Shown here: piece after piece, positions 7,933 through 17,136 of the stretch | How positions within the stretch are numbered: position 1 is the stretch's first letter | Layout of the letters: each line of letters begins with the position of its first letter | Assembly: GCF_014268455.2 (NCBI RefSeq) | Contig: NZ_CP077085.1 | Coordinates: forward strand, 2,268,501-2,332,500 | Source of the DNA: Pseudomonas shahriarae | GTDB taxonomy: Bacteria > Pseudomonadota > Gammaproteobacteria > Pseudomonadales > Pseudomonadaceae | Reading direction: 5' to 3' | Length of the DNA stretch: 64,000 bases | Position numbers and translations under genes: made by a program | The notes under the pieces: model-generated | Seen by the model: only the letters and a program-made list of their open reading frames with translations | Databases searched by the model: none | What the model was told of the DNA's origin: nothing

Positions 7933-9867
7933 CTACTCGATCTGCAGCAATACCTGGCGATTGCGCACTTGATCACCGGCGCTGACGTGAATGGCCTTGA
8001 CCACCCCGTCGATGCCCGCTTTGAGCGGATGCTCCATTTTCATCGCTTCGAGCACCAGCAGCAGTTGGCCCTTGCTCACCACATCCCCTTCGCGCACCTG
8101 CAGCAGGGTAATGGCACCGTCCATCGGCGCCTTGACCGTGCCGCTGCTGACGGGCGCTTCACGACTGGCCACGGTTTGCGTCTGGTTGCTCACGCACAGG
8201 CTGGTGCCGGCATTCAACAGCCAGAGCTGGGAGCCTTGCAGGTGATAGGCAATCCGCCGCCGAATGCCGTTGATGACCAGGCTGGCCCAGCGTCCGTCGC
8301 TGTCGAGGAGGTGGATGTCGATGTTGCCGACTTGCAGATGATCCTCCGCCAGTAAGCGGGCGCTGACCTCATGGCGGTGCTCATCGACGCCCAGGCGGTA
8401 GGTCCAGGGCACGCTGGCATTGTTGCGCCAGCCTGCCAGGGCCGGGCCATGCACTGCCGCGCTGTGCCGATAAAACAGGGCGGCGGCCAGAGCCAGGTCT
8501 TCTTCGCTGACGGCAGGGCGGGCAATGTCACTGAAGTGTTCGGCAATAAATCCGGTGCTGAAATCCGCCGCGACAAATTGCGCATGCCCCAGCAGGTCCA
8601 CCAGTAACCGCTGATTGCTGGGGATCCCCAGGAGCACGCAGTCCTGCACCGCCCGCAGCAGCTTGCGCCGGGCCTCTTCGCGGGTAGCGCCATGGGCGAT
8701 GATCTTGCCCAGCATCGGATCATAGAACGGGCTGATGCGCTGCGGGGCTTGCAATCCATGATCGACCCGCACCCCGGCTGCCGGCTCCCAGCGCAACACC
8801 TCGCCAGTTTGTGGCAAGAAACCCTGGGCCGGGTCTTCGGCGTATAGGCGCACTTCCATGGCATGCCCGCTCAGCGTCACCTGGTCCTGGCGCAAGGGCA
8901 GGGGCTGGCCGGCGGCGATTTGCAGTTGCCAGTCCACCAGGTCCAGGCCGGTGATCAGTTCGGTGACGGGGTGCTCCACTTGCAGGCGGGTGTTCATTTC
9001 CAGGAAATAGAACCGCCCGCTCCGGTCCAGCAGGAACTCCACAGTGCCCGCGCCGACATACGCCACTGCGCGTCCGGCCTTGAGCGCCGCTTCGCCCATG
9101 GCCTGGCGCAGTTCGGTAGTCATGACCGGGCAGGGTGCTTCTTCGATGACCTTCTGATGGCGGCGCTGGACCGAGCAATCACGTTCGCCCAGGTAGATCA
9201 GGTTGCCGTGGGCATCGCCGAACAGCTGGATTTCCACATGGCGCGGTTCGATCAGCGCCTGCTCCAGAATCAGTTCGTCGCTGCCAAAGGCATTCAGGGC
9301 CTCGGAGCGTGCGGTGTGCAGTTGTTCGAGCAACTGCGCCGGCGCGTGCACCAGGCGCATGCCGCGTCCGCCGCCGCCGGCACTGGCCTTGATCATCAGC
9401 GGGTAGCCGATGCGCTCGGCTTCGCTCTGCAGGGTGGTGTCGTCCTGCGCGCTGCCTTGGTAGCCGGCAATGCACGGCACCCCGGCGTCGAGCATGGCGA
9501 TTTTTGACAGGCGCTTGCTGCCCATCAACTCGATGGCGTCGGCGCTGGGGCCGATAAATACCAGGCCGGCGGCAATGCAGGCCTTGGCGAACTCGGGGTT
9601 CTCCGAGAGAAAGCCGTAGCCGGGGTGGATCGCATCGGCGCCGGTCAGGCGTGCGGCATTGAGGATCGCCGGGATGTTCAGGTAAGACTGCTGCACCGGG
9701 GCGGGGCCGATATCCACCGCTTCGTCGGCCATTTGTACGTGCAGGGCGTTGGCGTCGGCTGCGCTATAGATCGCCACGGTGCGGTAGCCCAGGGCCTGGG
9801 CGGTGCGCTGGATTCGGCAGGCGATTTCGCCGCGGTTGGCGATCAGTATTTTATTGAAACTGGGCAT
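7933..9867 (-). CDS. atuF: Geranyl-CoA carboxylase alpha (biotin) subunit AtuF
   Basis: AtuF carries biotin and carboxylates it from bicarbonate and ATP; with AtuC it converts cis-geranyl-CoA to isohexenyl-glutaconyl-CoA. The 644-residue protein begins FNKILIANRGEIACR, has the biotin carboxylase domain (about 1-445, with the KASAGGGGRGMR ATP-loop and EMNTRLQVEHPVTE), and ends in a biotinyl domain with EAMKMEHPL, where K610 is biotinylated. The start at 9867 is chosen for the AGGGAC Shine-Dalgarno; the open frame continues upstream into a REP element. Leucine-pathway LiuD is a close paralogue; the atu neighbours decide the call. Last atu gene here. Confidence 0.9.
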   Translation of the reverse strand: MPSFNKILIANRGEIACRIQRTAQALGYRTVAIYSAADANALHVQMADEAVDIGPAPVQQSYLNIPAILNAARLTGADAIHPGYGFLSENPEFAKACIAAGLVFIGPSADAIELMGSKRLSKIAMLDAGVPCIAGYQGSAQDDTTLQSEAERIGYPLMIKASAGGGGRGMRLVHAPAQLLEQLHTARSEALNAFGSDELILEQALIEPRHVEIQLFGDAHGNLIYLGERDCSVQRRHQKVIEEAPCPVMTTELRQAMGEAALKAGRAVAYVGAGTVEFLLDRSGRFYFLEMNTRLQVEHPVTELITGLDLVDWQLQIAAGQPLPLRQDQVTLSGHAMEVRLYAEDPAQGFLPQTGEVLRWEPAAGVRVDHGLQAPQRISPFYDPMLGKIIAHGATREEARRKLLRAVQDCVLLGIPSNQRLLVDLLGHAQFVAADFSTGFIAEHFSDIARPAVSEEDLALAAALFYRHSAAVHGPALAGWRNNASVPWTYRLGVDEHRHEVSARLLAEDHLQVGNIDIHLLDSDGRWASLVINGIRRRIAYHLQGSQLWLLNAGTSLCVSNQTQTVASREAPVSSGTVKAPMDGAITLLQVREGDVVSKGQLLLVLEAMKMEHPLKAGIDGVVKAIHVSAGDQVRNRQVLLQIE

Positions 9868-9907
9868 TTTGGGTCCCTGTTTGATTGGTTTCGCAGGCGC
9901 GGGCTTG

Positions 9908-9994
9908 TGTGGGCGCTGGCTTGCCTGCGATTGCATCACCTCGGTATCCCTGACAGATCCAGGTGCCCGCATCGCAGGCAAGCCAGCTCCTACA
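9908..9994. repeat. REPIN (inverted REP pair) between atuE and atuF
   Basis: Two inverted REP copies, GCTGGCTTGCCTGCGAT at the left and ATCGCAGGCAAGCCAGC at the right, are separated by about 35 bp. The element sits inside the atu operon between atuE and atuF and could form a large hairpin in the transcript. Confidence 0.85.
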
Positions 9995-10015
9995 GGGGAT
10001 GTGGCGTTTTCAAGA

Positions 10016-10798
10016 TCAACTCACCCACCTGGCCTTGCGCTTCTCGACAAACGCCCGCGTCCCCTCAATGCCTTCTTCCCCGGTCACCGCCTCGGCAAAC
10101 CAATCGGCAGCCTGATCCAGCAGCAGCTCCAGCGGCTGATCCAGGCTCTGGAGCAACAACGCCTTGGTTCGCGCATTGGCGCGCGGTGCACAGCGCAATA
10201 CCTGCCCCAACACCTCATCCAGGCGCTGCGCCAATCCTTGGGGGGCATGCTCGACAAAATGCACCACCCCCAGGCGCTGCGCCTCGACCCCGTCAAACCG
10301 CGCCGCAGTCAGCGCCAGGCGCCGGGCGTGGGTCAGGCCGATGCGCCGCACCACAAACGGTGCGATCTGCGCCGGCAGCACGCCGAGGCTGGTTTCCGGC
10401 AAGCCGAACTGTGCCTGGTGGTCGGCAATGGCGATGTCGCTGACACACGCCAGGCCAAAACCGCCGCCCAGCACCGCGCCCTGCAACACCACAATCACCA
10501 CCTGGGGCAGGGCTTCGACTTCTTGCAACAGCGCGCCAAACACCCGGTTCAAATCACGCAAGCCTTCGCGGCTGCCCGCGCGGCTCATGTCCTTAACATC
10601 GGCGCCCGCACAGAAGTGCCCGCCAGCGCCACTGATCACCAATGCCCGCACCTGCTCGTCACGGGCGACATCCGTCAGCACGGCGCGCAGTTCGCTGACC
10701 ATCTGCACGCTCATGGCATTGCGGTTCTGCGGGCGGTTGAGGGTGATGTGCAGCACGCCGTTGTGCGGCTCCAGCAGCAGGGTTTCACAGGCGTTCAC
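10016..10798 (-). CDS. atuE: Isohexenyl-glutaconyl-CoA hydratase AtuE
   Basis: This is a 260-residue crotonase-fold enzyme that adds water to isohexenyl-glutaconyl-CoA in acyclic terpene degradation. Visible motifs are NRPQNRNAMS, the oxyanion-hole segment GGHFCAGADVKDM and the second GAVLGGGFGLACVSDIAIA with the PETSLGVLP stretch that follows. It starts with GTG, and its GTGA overlaps the atuD stop codon by 4 bp, so translation is coupled. Leucine-pathway LiuC (methylglutaconyl-CoA hydratase) is the close alternative; the position in atuABCDEF favours AtuE. Confidence 0.88.
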   Translation of the reverse strand: MNACETLLLEPHNGVLHITLNRPQNRNAMSVQMVSELRAVLTDVARDEQVRALVISGAGGHFCAGADVKDMSRAGSREGLRDLNRVFGALLQEVEALPQVVIVVLQGAVLGGGFGLACVSDIAIADHQAQFGLPETSLGVLPAQIAPFVVRRIGLTHARRLALTAARFDGVEAQRLGVVHFVEHAPQGLAQRLDEVLGQVLRCAPRANARTKALLLQSLDQPLELLLDQAADWFAEAVTGEEGIEGTRAFVEKRKARWVS

Positions 10799-11952
10799 GA
10801 TTTTTTCCCCGGCAGCGTACCCATCAGTTTGCAGATGATCCCCAGCATGATCTCGTCGGCGCCGCCGCCAATCGACACCAGGCGCACGTCACGATAGGCG
10901 CGGGCCACCGGGTTGTCCCACATAAAGCCCATGCCGCCCCAGTACTGCAGGCAGCTGTCGCTGACTTCGCGGCCCAGGCGCCCGGCCTTGAGCTTGGCCA
11001 TTGAGGCCAGCCGCGTCACGTCCTGGCCCTTGAGGTATTGCTCGGTGGCCTGGTAGACCAGGGCGCGTAGGCATTCGATCTCGGTGGACAGCTCGGCCAG
11101 GCGAAAGTGGATCACCTGGTTGTCGATCAGGGCCTTGCCGAAGGTCTGGCGCTCCTTGCAGTAGGCGATGGTGCTGTCGACGCAGGCCTCCAGGCCCTTG
11201 ATCATATTGGCCGCACCAAATAACCGTTCTTCCTGGAACTGCAGCATCTGCATCATGAAGCCCGCGCCTTCATGGCCGATGCGGTTGCGCTGGGGCACGC
11301 GCACATCATCGAAAAACACCTGGGCGGTTTCCGAGCTATGCATGCCGAGCTTTTCCAGGGGCGGGCTGACGCTGATCCCGGGGGTGTTCATCGGCACCAT
11401 GATCAGTGACTTGTTGATATGCGGCTTGCCGTCCGAGGTGTTGGCCAGCAGGCAGATAAAGTCGGCGCTGGGGGAGTTGGTGATCCACATCTTGCTGCCG
11501 TTGATCACGTAGTCGTCGCCGTCCTTGCGGGCGTGGGTTTTCAAGCCGGCCACGTCGGAGCCAGCGCCGGTCTCCGAGACGCCGATGCAGCCCACCTGTT
11601 CGCCGCTGATGGCCGGGCGCAGGAATTCGTCGCGCAGTTCATCGGAGCCAAAACGTGCGAGGGCCGGGGTGCACATATCAGTCTGCACGCCGATGGACAT
11701 CGGGATGCCGCCACAGAGGATGGTGCCGAACTCTTCGGCGGCGACAATCGAGTAGCTGTAGTCCAGGCCCATGCCGCCGAACTTCTCCGGCTTGGAAATA
11801 CCCAGCAGACCGAGATCGCCGGCCTTGCGGAAAATCTCGTGGATGGGAAAGCGCCCGGCTTTTTCCCATTCGTCGACGTGGGGGTTGATCTCGCGCTCGA
11901 CAAAACCCCGTACGGTACGGCGCAGCTCTTCGTGTTCCTGGGTGAAGATCAT
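10795..11952 (-). CDS. atuD: Citronellyl-CoA dehydrogenase AtuD
   Basis: This is a 385-residue FAD-dependent acyl-CoA dehydrogenase. AtuD oxidises citronellyl-CoA to geranyl-CoA. The N-terminal helical domain, the middle beta domain (CIGVSETGAGSDVAG, DYVINGSKMWITN) and the C-terminal domain (CKERQTFGKALIDNQVIHF, QYWGGMGFM) are all present. The ATG has AGGAG 11 nt upstream. It is 20 bp after atuC and overlaps atuE by 4 bp. Confidence 0.9.
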   Translation of the reverse strand: MIFTQEHEELRRTVRGFVEREINPHVDEWEKAGRFPIHEIFRKAGDLGLLGISKPEKFGGMGLDYSYSIVAAEEFGTILCGGIPMSIGVQTDMCTPALARFGSDELRDEFLRPAISGEQVGCIGVSETGAGSDVAGLKTHARKDGDDYVINGSKMWITNSPSADFICLLANTSDGKPHINKSLIMVPMNTPGISVSPPLEKLGMHSSETAQVFFDDVRVPQRNRIGHEGAGFMMQMLQFQEERLFGAANMIKGLEACVDSTIAYCKERQTFGKALIDNQVIHFRLAELSTEIECLRALVYQATEQYLKGQDVTRLASMAKLKAGRLGREVSDSCLQYWGGMGFMWDNPVARAYRDVRLVSIGGGADEIMLGIICKLMGTLPGKKS

Positions 11953-11972
11953 TTTTATTGTTCTCCTGATCG

Positions 11973-13589
11973 TTAAAAGCGCGCGGCGCCAAAGCTGTTG
12001 GGTTGCAATTGGCGCACCTGGGCTTGCTGGCAGATATCCAACAGGTAGCCCAGCAGCGTGCGGGTGTCCCGCGGGTCAATCAGCCCGTCGTCCCACAGGT
12101 TGGCGCTGCCATACAGGGCCGTGGACTGGCTATCGAGTTTCTGCGCGGTGACGTGTTCGAGCATGTCGAGCACCTTGGGGTCGGGCACCAGGCCGTCTTT
12201 CAACTGCTTGGCCTCGGTGACAATGCGCAGCACCTTGCCGGCCTGGGCGCCGCCCATCACGGCGGTGCGGCTGTTGGGCCAGGCGAAGATAAAGCGTGGG
12301 TCCAGGCCACGGCCGCACATCGCATAGTTGCCGGCGCCGTAGGAACCGCCGACCACCACCGTGAGCTTGGGCACGCGGGCATTGGCCACCGCCTGGATCA
12401 TCTTCGCGCCGTGCTTGATCACGCCTTGTTGCTCGGATTCGGTGCCCACCATAAAGCCGGTGGTGTTGTGGAAAAACAGCAGCGGTGTCTGGCTCTGGTC
12501 GCACAGCTGGATAAATTGCGCGGCCTTGCTCGCGCCCTTGGGCGTGATCGGGCCGTTGTTGCCGATAAACCCGCAGGCCCGGCCCTGGATGTGCAGGTGG
12601 CCGCAGACGGTGTGGGGATCGAACTCGCCCTTGAACTCCAGGAAGTTGGAGCCATCGGCGATACGCGCGATGATTTCCCGTACGTCATAGGGCTTTTTCG
12701 GGTCCGAGGGGATCAGGCCCAGCAGCTCTTCAATCGGATACAGCGGCTCTGTATAGGTCCGCGCCGGCTGGGGTGGCAGCCGGTCGTCCCAGGGCAGCAG
12801 GCTGACAATCTCGCGCACGATGCGCACGCCGTCGGTGTCATTTTCCGCCAGGTATTCGGCGGTGCCGGCGGTTTGCGCATGCATCTGGGCGCCGCCCAGT
12901 TCCTCGTCCGTCGCCACTTCGCCGGTGGCGGCCTTGAGCAGCGGCGGGCCGGCCAGGAACAGCTTGGCCTTGCCGCGCACCACCACCACGTAATCCGAAA
13001 GCCCCGGCTGATAGGCACCGCCGGCGGTGGCCGAGCCGTGCACCACGGTGATCTGCGGCAGGCCCATGGCTGACATCCGCGCCTGGTTGGCGAAGCTGCG
13101 CGCGCCTTCGACGAAAATCTCCGCCGCGTAATTAAGATTGGCGCCGCCGCTTTCGGCCAGGGTCACCACCGGCAATTTGTTCTCCATGGCGATCTGTTGC
13201 AGGCGCAGGGATTTTTTCAAGCCGCTGGGGGAAATCGTCCCGCCCTTGATTGCGCTGTTGTTGGCCACCACCAGCAGGCGCACGCCGCTGACATAGCCGA
13301 TACCGGCAATCAGCCCGCCGCCGGCCGCGCTGCCATCCTTGTCGTCGTGCAGCTTGTAACCGGCCAGGCTTGCCAGTTCGAGGAAGGGCGCACCGGGGTC
13401 GAGCAACAGGTTGAGGCGCTCACGGGGCAGCAGTTGGCCGCGTTTGTCGAACTTGCCCTTGGCCTCGGCGGCCTTGTCCAACAGGTTCTGTTCCAGTTGG
13501 CGCAGATGATGGATGGCGGTGAGCATGGCCTCGCGGTTCTGTGCGAACTGCGGGTTGTGGGTGTCGAGTAGGGAGTCGATGACCGGCAT
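11973..13589 (-). CDS. atuC: Geranyl-CoA carboxylase beta (carboxyltransferase) subunit AtuC
   Basis: This 538-residue carboxyltransferase has the two-domain crotonase-like fold of MccB/LiuB/AtuC proteins. N-terminal part: RERLNLLLDPGAPFLELASLAGY and LPVVTLAESGGANLNY; C-terminal part: GRACGFIGNNGPITPKGASKAAQFIQLCD and VVVGGSYGAGNYAMCGRGLDPRF. It transfers CO2 from AtuF biotin to geranyl-CoA. The start is preceded by AAGGAGGG overlapping the atuB stop (3-bp gap). LiuB is the close paralogue; context supports AtuC. Confidence 0.9.
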   Translation of the reverse strand: MPVIDSLLDTHNPQFAQNREAMLTAIHHLRQLEQNLLDKAAEAKGKFDKRGQLLPRERLNLLLDPGAPFLELASLAGYKLHDDKDGSAAGGGLIAGIGYVSGVRLLVVANNSAIKGGTISPSGLKKSLRLQQIAMENKLPVVTLAESGGANLNYAAEIFVEGARSFANQARMSAMGLPQITVVHGSATAGGAYQPGLSDYVVVVRGKAKLFLAGPPLLKAATGEVATDEELGGAQMHAQTAGTAEYLAENDTDGVRIVREIVSLLPWDDRLPPQPARTYTEPLYPIEELLGLIPSDPKKPYDVREIIARIADGSNFLEFKGEFDPHTVCGHLHIQGRACGFIGNNGPITPKGASKAAQFIQLCDQSQTPLLFFHNTTGFMVGTESEQQGVIKHGAKMIQAVANARVPKLTVVVGGSYGAGNYAMCGRGLDPRFIFAWPNSRTAVMGGAQAGKVLRIVTEAKQLKDGLVPDPKVLDMLEHVTAQKLDSQSTALYGSANLWDDGLIDPRDTRTLLGYLLDICQQAQVRQLQPNSFGAARF

Positions 13590-13592
13590 GGT

Positions 13593-14465
13593 TTATTGGC
13601 CCTCCTTGAGCACATCCGGCAGGTAGGCGCGGTGAAAACCATTGAACGACGGGCTCGGCGGCTGCGCCTTGTGCAGCGGCCAGGCGCGGCTGCCCAGGCT
13701 GGCGGCGCCGTCGATGCGCAAGGTGCTGCCGCTGACGAATGCGGCGGCGGGGCTGAGCAGGAACACAATCGCCGCACTGACTTCCGATTCGGTGCCGATA
13801 CGCTTGAGGGGCACGTGCTCGCGCAGGGTCGGGATCACCGCCTTGAACGCGCCTTCGTAGGTGTCCATGCCACTGGAGGCGATCCAGCCCGGCGCCACTG
13901 CGTTGACCCGCACCCCGGCGTAACCCCATTCGAACGCGGCGGTCTTGGTGAAGTTGTCCATCCCCGCGCGCGCCGCGCCCGAGTGGCCCATGCCGGGCAT
14001 GCCGCCCCACATGTCGGCCAGCATGTTGACGATGGCACCGCCGTGCTTGCTCATTGACTGATTGAACACTTCCCGCGCCATCAGGAAACCGCCCACCAGG
14101 TTGGTACGCATTACGGTTTCAAAGCCTTTTTGATTGATCGACGCCAGGGGCGAGGGGTATTGGCCGCCGGCATTGTTCACCAGACCCTGGATCGGCCCGT
14201 GTGCCTCGATGATCTGGCTGACCAGCGCCTTCACCGCTTCTTCATCGCGGATATCACAGGCGTGCCAGCTGGCGTGGCCGCCGTCTTGGGTAATTTCCTG
14301 GGTGACCCGTTGCAGCTTTTCCGGCTTGCGCCCCACCAGCACCACATGGGCGCCGAGTGCCGCCAGTTCATGGGCGGTGCAACGGCCAATGCCGCTGCCG
14401 CCACCGGTGACGATAAGGGTCTGCCCCTGGAACAGGTCGGCTTTGAAGATCGAGTCGAAGGCCAC
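13593..14465 (-). CDS. atuB: Short-chain dehydrogenase AtuB
   Basis: This 290-residue classical SDR has the cofactor motif TGGGSGIG near residue 21, NNAG, and a catalytic region in which the usual YxxxK position reads AGMDNFTKTAA. It therefore resembles 2,4-dienoyl-CoA reductase-type SDRs, where Tyr is also displaced. In atu clusters AtuB is thought to act on an alcohol/aldehyde or CoA intermediate; its exact step is not settled. GTG start with AAGGGAC upstream; 12 bp after atuA. Confidence 0.85.
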   Translation of the reverse strand: MAFDSIFKADLFQGQTLIVTGGGSGIGRCTAHELAALGAHVVLVGRKPEKLQRVTQEITQDGGHASWHACDIRDEEAVKALVSQIIEAHGPIQGLVNNAGGQYPSPLASINQKGFETVMRTNLVGGFLMAREVFNQSMSKHGGAIVNMLADMWGGMPGMGHSGAARAGMDNFTKTAAFEWGYAGVRVNAVAPGWIASSGMDTYEGAFKAVIPTLREHVPLKRIGTESEVSAAIVFLLSPAAAFVSGSTLRIDGAASLGSRAWPLHKAQPPSPSFNGFHRAYLPDVLKEGQ

Positions 14466-14477
14466 GGCGAGAGTCCC

Positions 14478-16256
14478 TTAGGTGAGTTGATCGGCGATGT
14501 GGCGGGGCACGGCAATCGGGATTTCCAGCAGTTGCTGGGCGAAAGCCTTGCCTTGTGGGTCGATGCGCAGGCTGGCGATACCGCCGCCGCCCAGGGCATT
14601 TTCGAGGAGGAAGTTGAGGCTGTGGCTGCCCGGCAGGTACCAGCGCTCGACGCGCCCGTGCAGTGGGTCGAGTACATGGCTCATCCAGTCGACGATCACC
14701 TCTGGGGTCAGTGCCTCGGCAATCCATGGCAGGTATTCGGGCCGGCGCGCGATTACGCCAATATTGCTGTGATTACCCTTGTCCCCGGAGCGCGCCACGG
14801 CCAGCTTGACCAGGGGCACGCTGGCCTCGGCGCGGCCTTCGGGTTTGGGCGGGTCGAGGGGCGCGTGGGGCGTGCTCAGGGCGGCCGTGGCAGGCAGTTC
14901 GCAAGGGTGGGATTGCCCCTGGACGTCGACGCTCAGGCGGCACGCGCTTTTGTCGATCAGGAACGAAAACAGGCGGATCAGTGGATACACCGTGGGCCTG
15001 CCGCCGACAATGCCGGTCAGGCCCGGCGTCATGCCGGTGGCCGCCTGGGCGATTTCCCGGGCGAACAGCACCAGGGCCTGTTTGCTTGGGTGACGCACCG
15101 CCAGCTTGAGCACCACTTCGCGACAATCCTGGCGCCGGGCATGGGCGCCGTAGGTGGCCTCACTGCCGAGCAACTCGATGCTGACCTCGGTATAGGGTGC
15201 CCAGCCGCGCTGGCTGAACAACTGCGAGGTCTTGTTGATGATCGCCTGGCCGACCCGTTCGGCCTTGGCCACCGCGTCGATGCCGGCCAGCAGGCAACTG
15301 GCGGTACAGCGGAAACCGTCGGGGTAGGTGGCACTGACTTTGTACTGGTCGGTGGGTGCCAGCCCTTTGGCACCGCGCAGACGCACGCGGTTTTCGCCTT
15401 GTTGCTCCAGCGTGACCTGGCTGAAGTCGCAGATCACATCCGGCAGCAGGTAGGCGCGTGGGTCGCCGATCTCATACAGCAGTTGTTCGGCGACGCTCAG
15501 TTCGCTGATCAGGCCGCCTGTGCCCGGCACTTTGCTGACGGTGAACTGGCCGTCGGCACTGACCTCGACAATCGGGAAACCGATGTGCTCGTAGTCCGGC
15601 ACCTCGCGCCAATCGGTGAAGTTGCCGCCGGTGCACTGCGCGCCACATTCGATGATATGCCCGGCCAGTGCAGCCTGGGCCAGGTGGTCGTAGTCCTGCC
15701 ACGCCCAGTTGAATTCATGCACCAGGGCCGCGCTGACCACTGCGCTGTCCACCACGCGCCCGGTGATGACGATATCGGCGCCCAGTTGCAGGGCCTGGAC
15801 GATACCCGGCGCGCCGAGGTAGGCATTGGTCGACACGCACATCGCCGGCAAAGGCGCGCCGCTGAACATATCGCTGATGCCCTGCAGTTGCTTGAACTGC
15901 GGTTGCAGGTCATCGCCCAGCACTACGGCGATTTTCAGCGGCACCCCGGCCTGGTCGCAGACGGCCTGCAAGGCGGCGGCGCAGGCCTGGGGGTGGATGC
16001 CGCCGGCGTTGCTGATCACCCGGATGCCCTGGCGCTGGATATCACCGAGCAACGGCGCCAGGACTTCGACGAAATCCGGGGCGTAGCCGGCCTGGGGGTC
16101 TTTCATGCGCGCCCCGGCGAGGATCGACAGGGTGACTTCGGCCAGGTAGTCGAACACCAGGTAGTCCAGCGCGCCGCCTTGCACCAACTGCGCGGCGGCG
16201 GTGCAGGTGTCGCCCCAGAATGCACTGGCGCAGCCGATACGAACGGTCTTGTTCAT
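14478..16256 (-). CDS. atuA: Acyclic terpene utilisation protein AtuA
   Basis: This 592-residue protein is the first gene of the terpene operon. AtuA family proteins are required for citronellol/geraniol growth; a possible role is hydrolysis of 3-hydroxy-3-isohexenylglutaryl-CoA or related steps, but the biochemistry is not firmly known. Recognisable features are an N-terminal region beginning [21 protein letters not shown], glycine-rich stretches such as [11 protein letters not shown], and a C-terminal [16 protein letters not shown] motif typical of the family. The start at 16256 has AAGGACG upstream; the upstream open frame runs through the operators and is not used. Confidence 0.88.
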   Translation of the reverse strand: MNKTVRIGCASAFWGDTCTAAAQLVQGGALDYLVFDYLAEVTLSILAGARMKDPQAGYAPDFVEVLAPLLGDIQRQGIRVISNAGGIHPQACAAALQAVCDQAGVPLKIAVVLGDDLQPQFKQLQGISDMFSGAPLPAMCVSTNAYLGAPGIVQALQLGADIVITGRVVDSAVVSAALVHEFNWAWQDYDHLAQAALAGHIIECGAQCTGGNFTDWREVPDYEHIGFPIVEVSADGQFTVSKVPGTGGLISELSVAEQLLYEIGDPRAYLLPDVICDFSQVTLEQQGENRVRLRGAKGLAPTDQYKVSATYPDGFRCTASCLLAGIDAVAKAERVGQAIINKTSQLFSQRGWAPYTEVSIELLGSEATYGAHARRQDCREVVLKLAVRHPSKQALVLFAREIAQAATGMTPGLTGIVGGRPTVYPLIRLFSFLIDKSACRLSVDVQGQSHPCELPATAALSTPHAPLDPPKPEGRAEASVPLVKLAVARSGDKGNHSNIGVIARRPEYLPWIAEALTPEVIVDWMSHVLDPLHGRVERWYLPGSHSLNFLLENALGGGGIASLRIDPQGKAFAQQLLEIPIAVPRHIADQLT

Positions 16257-16294
16257 GGGACGTCCTTCTCTGCAAAATCGCTGGGTCGAGACTA

Positions 16295-16310
16295 CCAAGC
16301 AAGCGCTTGG
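16295..16310. promoter_or_regulatory. AtuR operator 1
   Basis: CCAAGCAAGCGCTTGG lies 39 bp before the atuA start. AtuR of P. aeruginosa is known to bind two 13-bp inverted repeats in the atuA-atuR gap. This site is the reverse complement of operator 2. Confidence 0.85.
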
Positions 16311-16337
16311 TTTGTAAACTGCGTACACAACTTGTGC

Positions 16338-16353
16338 CCAAGCGCTTGCTTGG
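16338..16353. promoter_or_regulatory. AtuR operator 2
   Basis: CCAAGCGCTTGCTTGG is an exact mirror copy of operator 1 on the opposite strand, 27 bp away and 60 bp before the atuR start. The pair would let AtuR repress both atuA and itself. Confidence 0.85.
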
Positions 16354-16413
16354 GTGGCTGCCACGGCCTAAATTGCCGGCCATGACGCAATCAAAGTAGT
16401 TGAGGAGAGCAGC

Positions 16414-17037
16414 ATGGATGAGCAAAAAGCCCTGGAGGTGATGCGCACCATGGTGGACGGCGGGCAACTGACCGACCCCGACAGCGCCCGGGGCAAGCTG
16501 CTGCAGACCGCGGCTCACCTGTTTCGCAACAAGGGCTATGAACGCACTACCGTGCGCGACCTGGCCAGTGCGGTGGGGATCCAGTCCGGCAGCATCTTCC
16601 ACCACTTCAAGAGCAAGGACGAAATCCTGCGGGCGGTGATGGAGGAAACCATCCATTACAACACCGCGCTGATGCGCGCCTCCCTGGCCGAGGCGAGCAG
16701 CGTGCGCGAACGGGTGCTGGCGCTGATTCGCTGTGAGTTGCAGTCGATCATGGGCGGCAGCGGCGAGGCCATGGCGGTGCTGGTGTATGAATGGCGTTCG
16801 CTGTCGGCAGAAGGGCAGGCCCAGGTGCTGGCATTGCGCGATGTCTACGAAGAGATCTGGTTGCAGGTATTGGGGGAGGCCAAGCAGGCTGGGTATATCA
16901 AGGGTGATGTATTTATCACTCGGCGTTTCCTGACCGGGGCGCTGTCGTGGACCACGACCTGGTTCCGCGCCCAGGGCAGCATGACCCTCGAGCAATTGGC
17001 CGATGAAGCATTGCTGCTGGTGCTGAAGGCGGATTAG
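16414..17037 (+). CDS. atuR: TetR-family repressor AtuR
   Basis: This 207-residue regulator has a TetR-type helix-turn-helix at about residues 40-62 (TVRDLASAVGIQSGSIFHHFKSKDEIL) and a C-terminal ligand-binding domain. It is divergent from atuA with two palindromic operators between, matching AtuR of P. aeruginosa, which represses the atu cluster until a terpene intermediate is present. The start has GAGGAG upstream. The inducer (probably an acyl-CoA of the pathway) is inferred. Confidence 0.9.
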   Translation: MDEQKALEVMRTMVDGGQLTDPDSARGKLLQTAAHLFRNKGYERTTVRDLASAVGIQSGSIFHHFKSKDEILRAVMEETIHYNTALMRASLAEASSVRERVLALIRCELQSIMGGSGEAMAVLVYEWRSLSAEGQAQVLALRDVYEEIWLQVLGEAKQAGYIKGDVFITRRFLTGALSWTTTWFRAQGSMTLEQLADEALLLVLKAD

Positions 17038-17136
17038 GCGGGTAAAGCAAGCGATTTAATTGTCGGGCCGGAAGTTGTCTCCCCGGACAAAAACGCCTAG
17101 CTTAGCGAGATCCAGATTTTGAACGGTGCGTGCCTG

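Noticed and set aside
7933..16256. Leucine/isovalerate (liu) operon
   Set aside because: The carboxylase and hydratase fit both pathways, but AtuA, the gene order ABCDEF and the AtuR-type operators identify acyclic terpene utilisation.
14130..16385. 751-residue open frame antisense to atuA and atuB
   Set aside because: It spans two real genes on the other strand and has no recognisable domain or ribosome-binding site.
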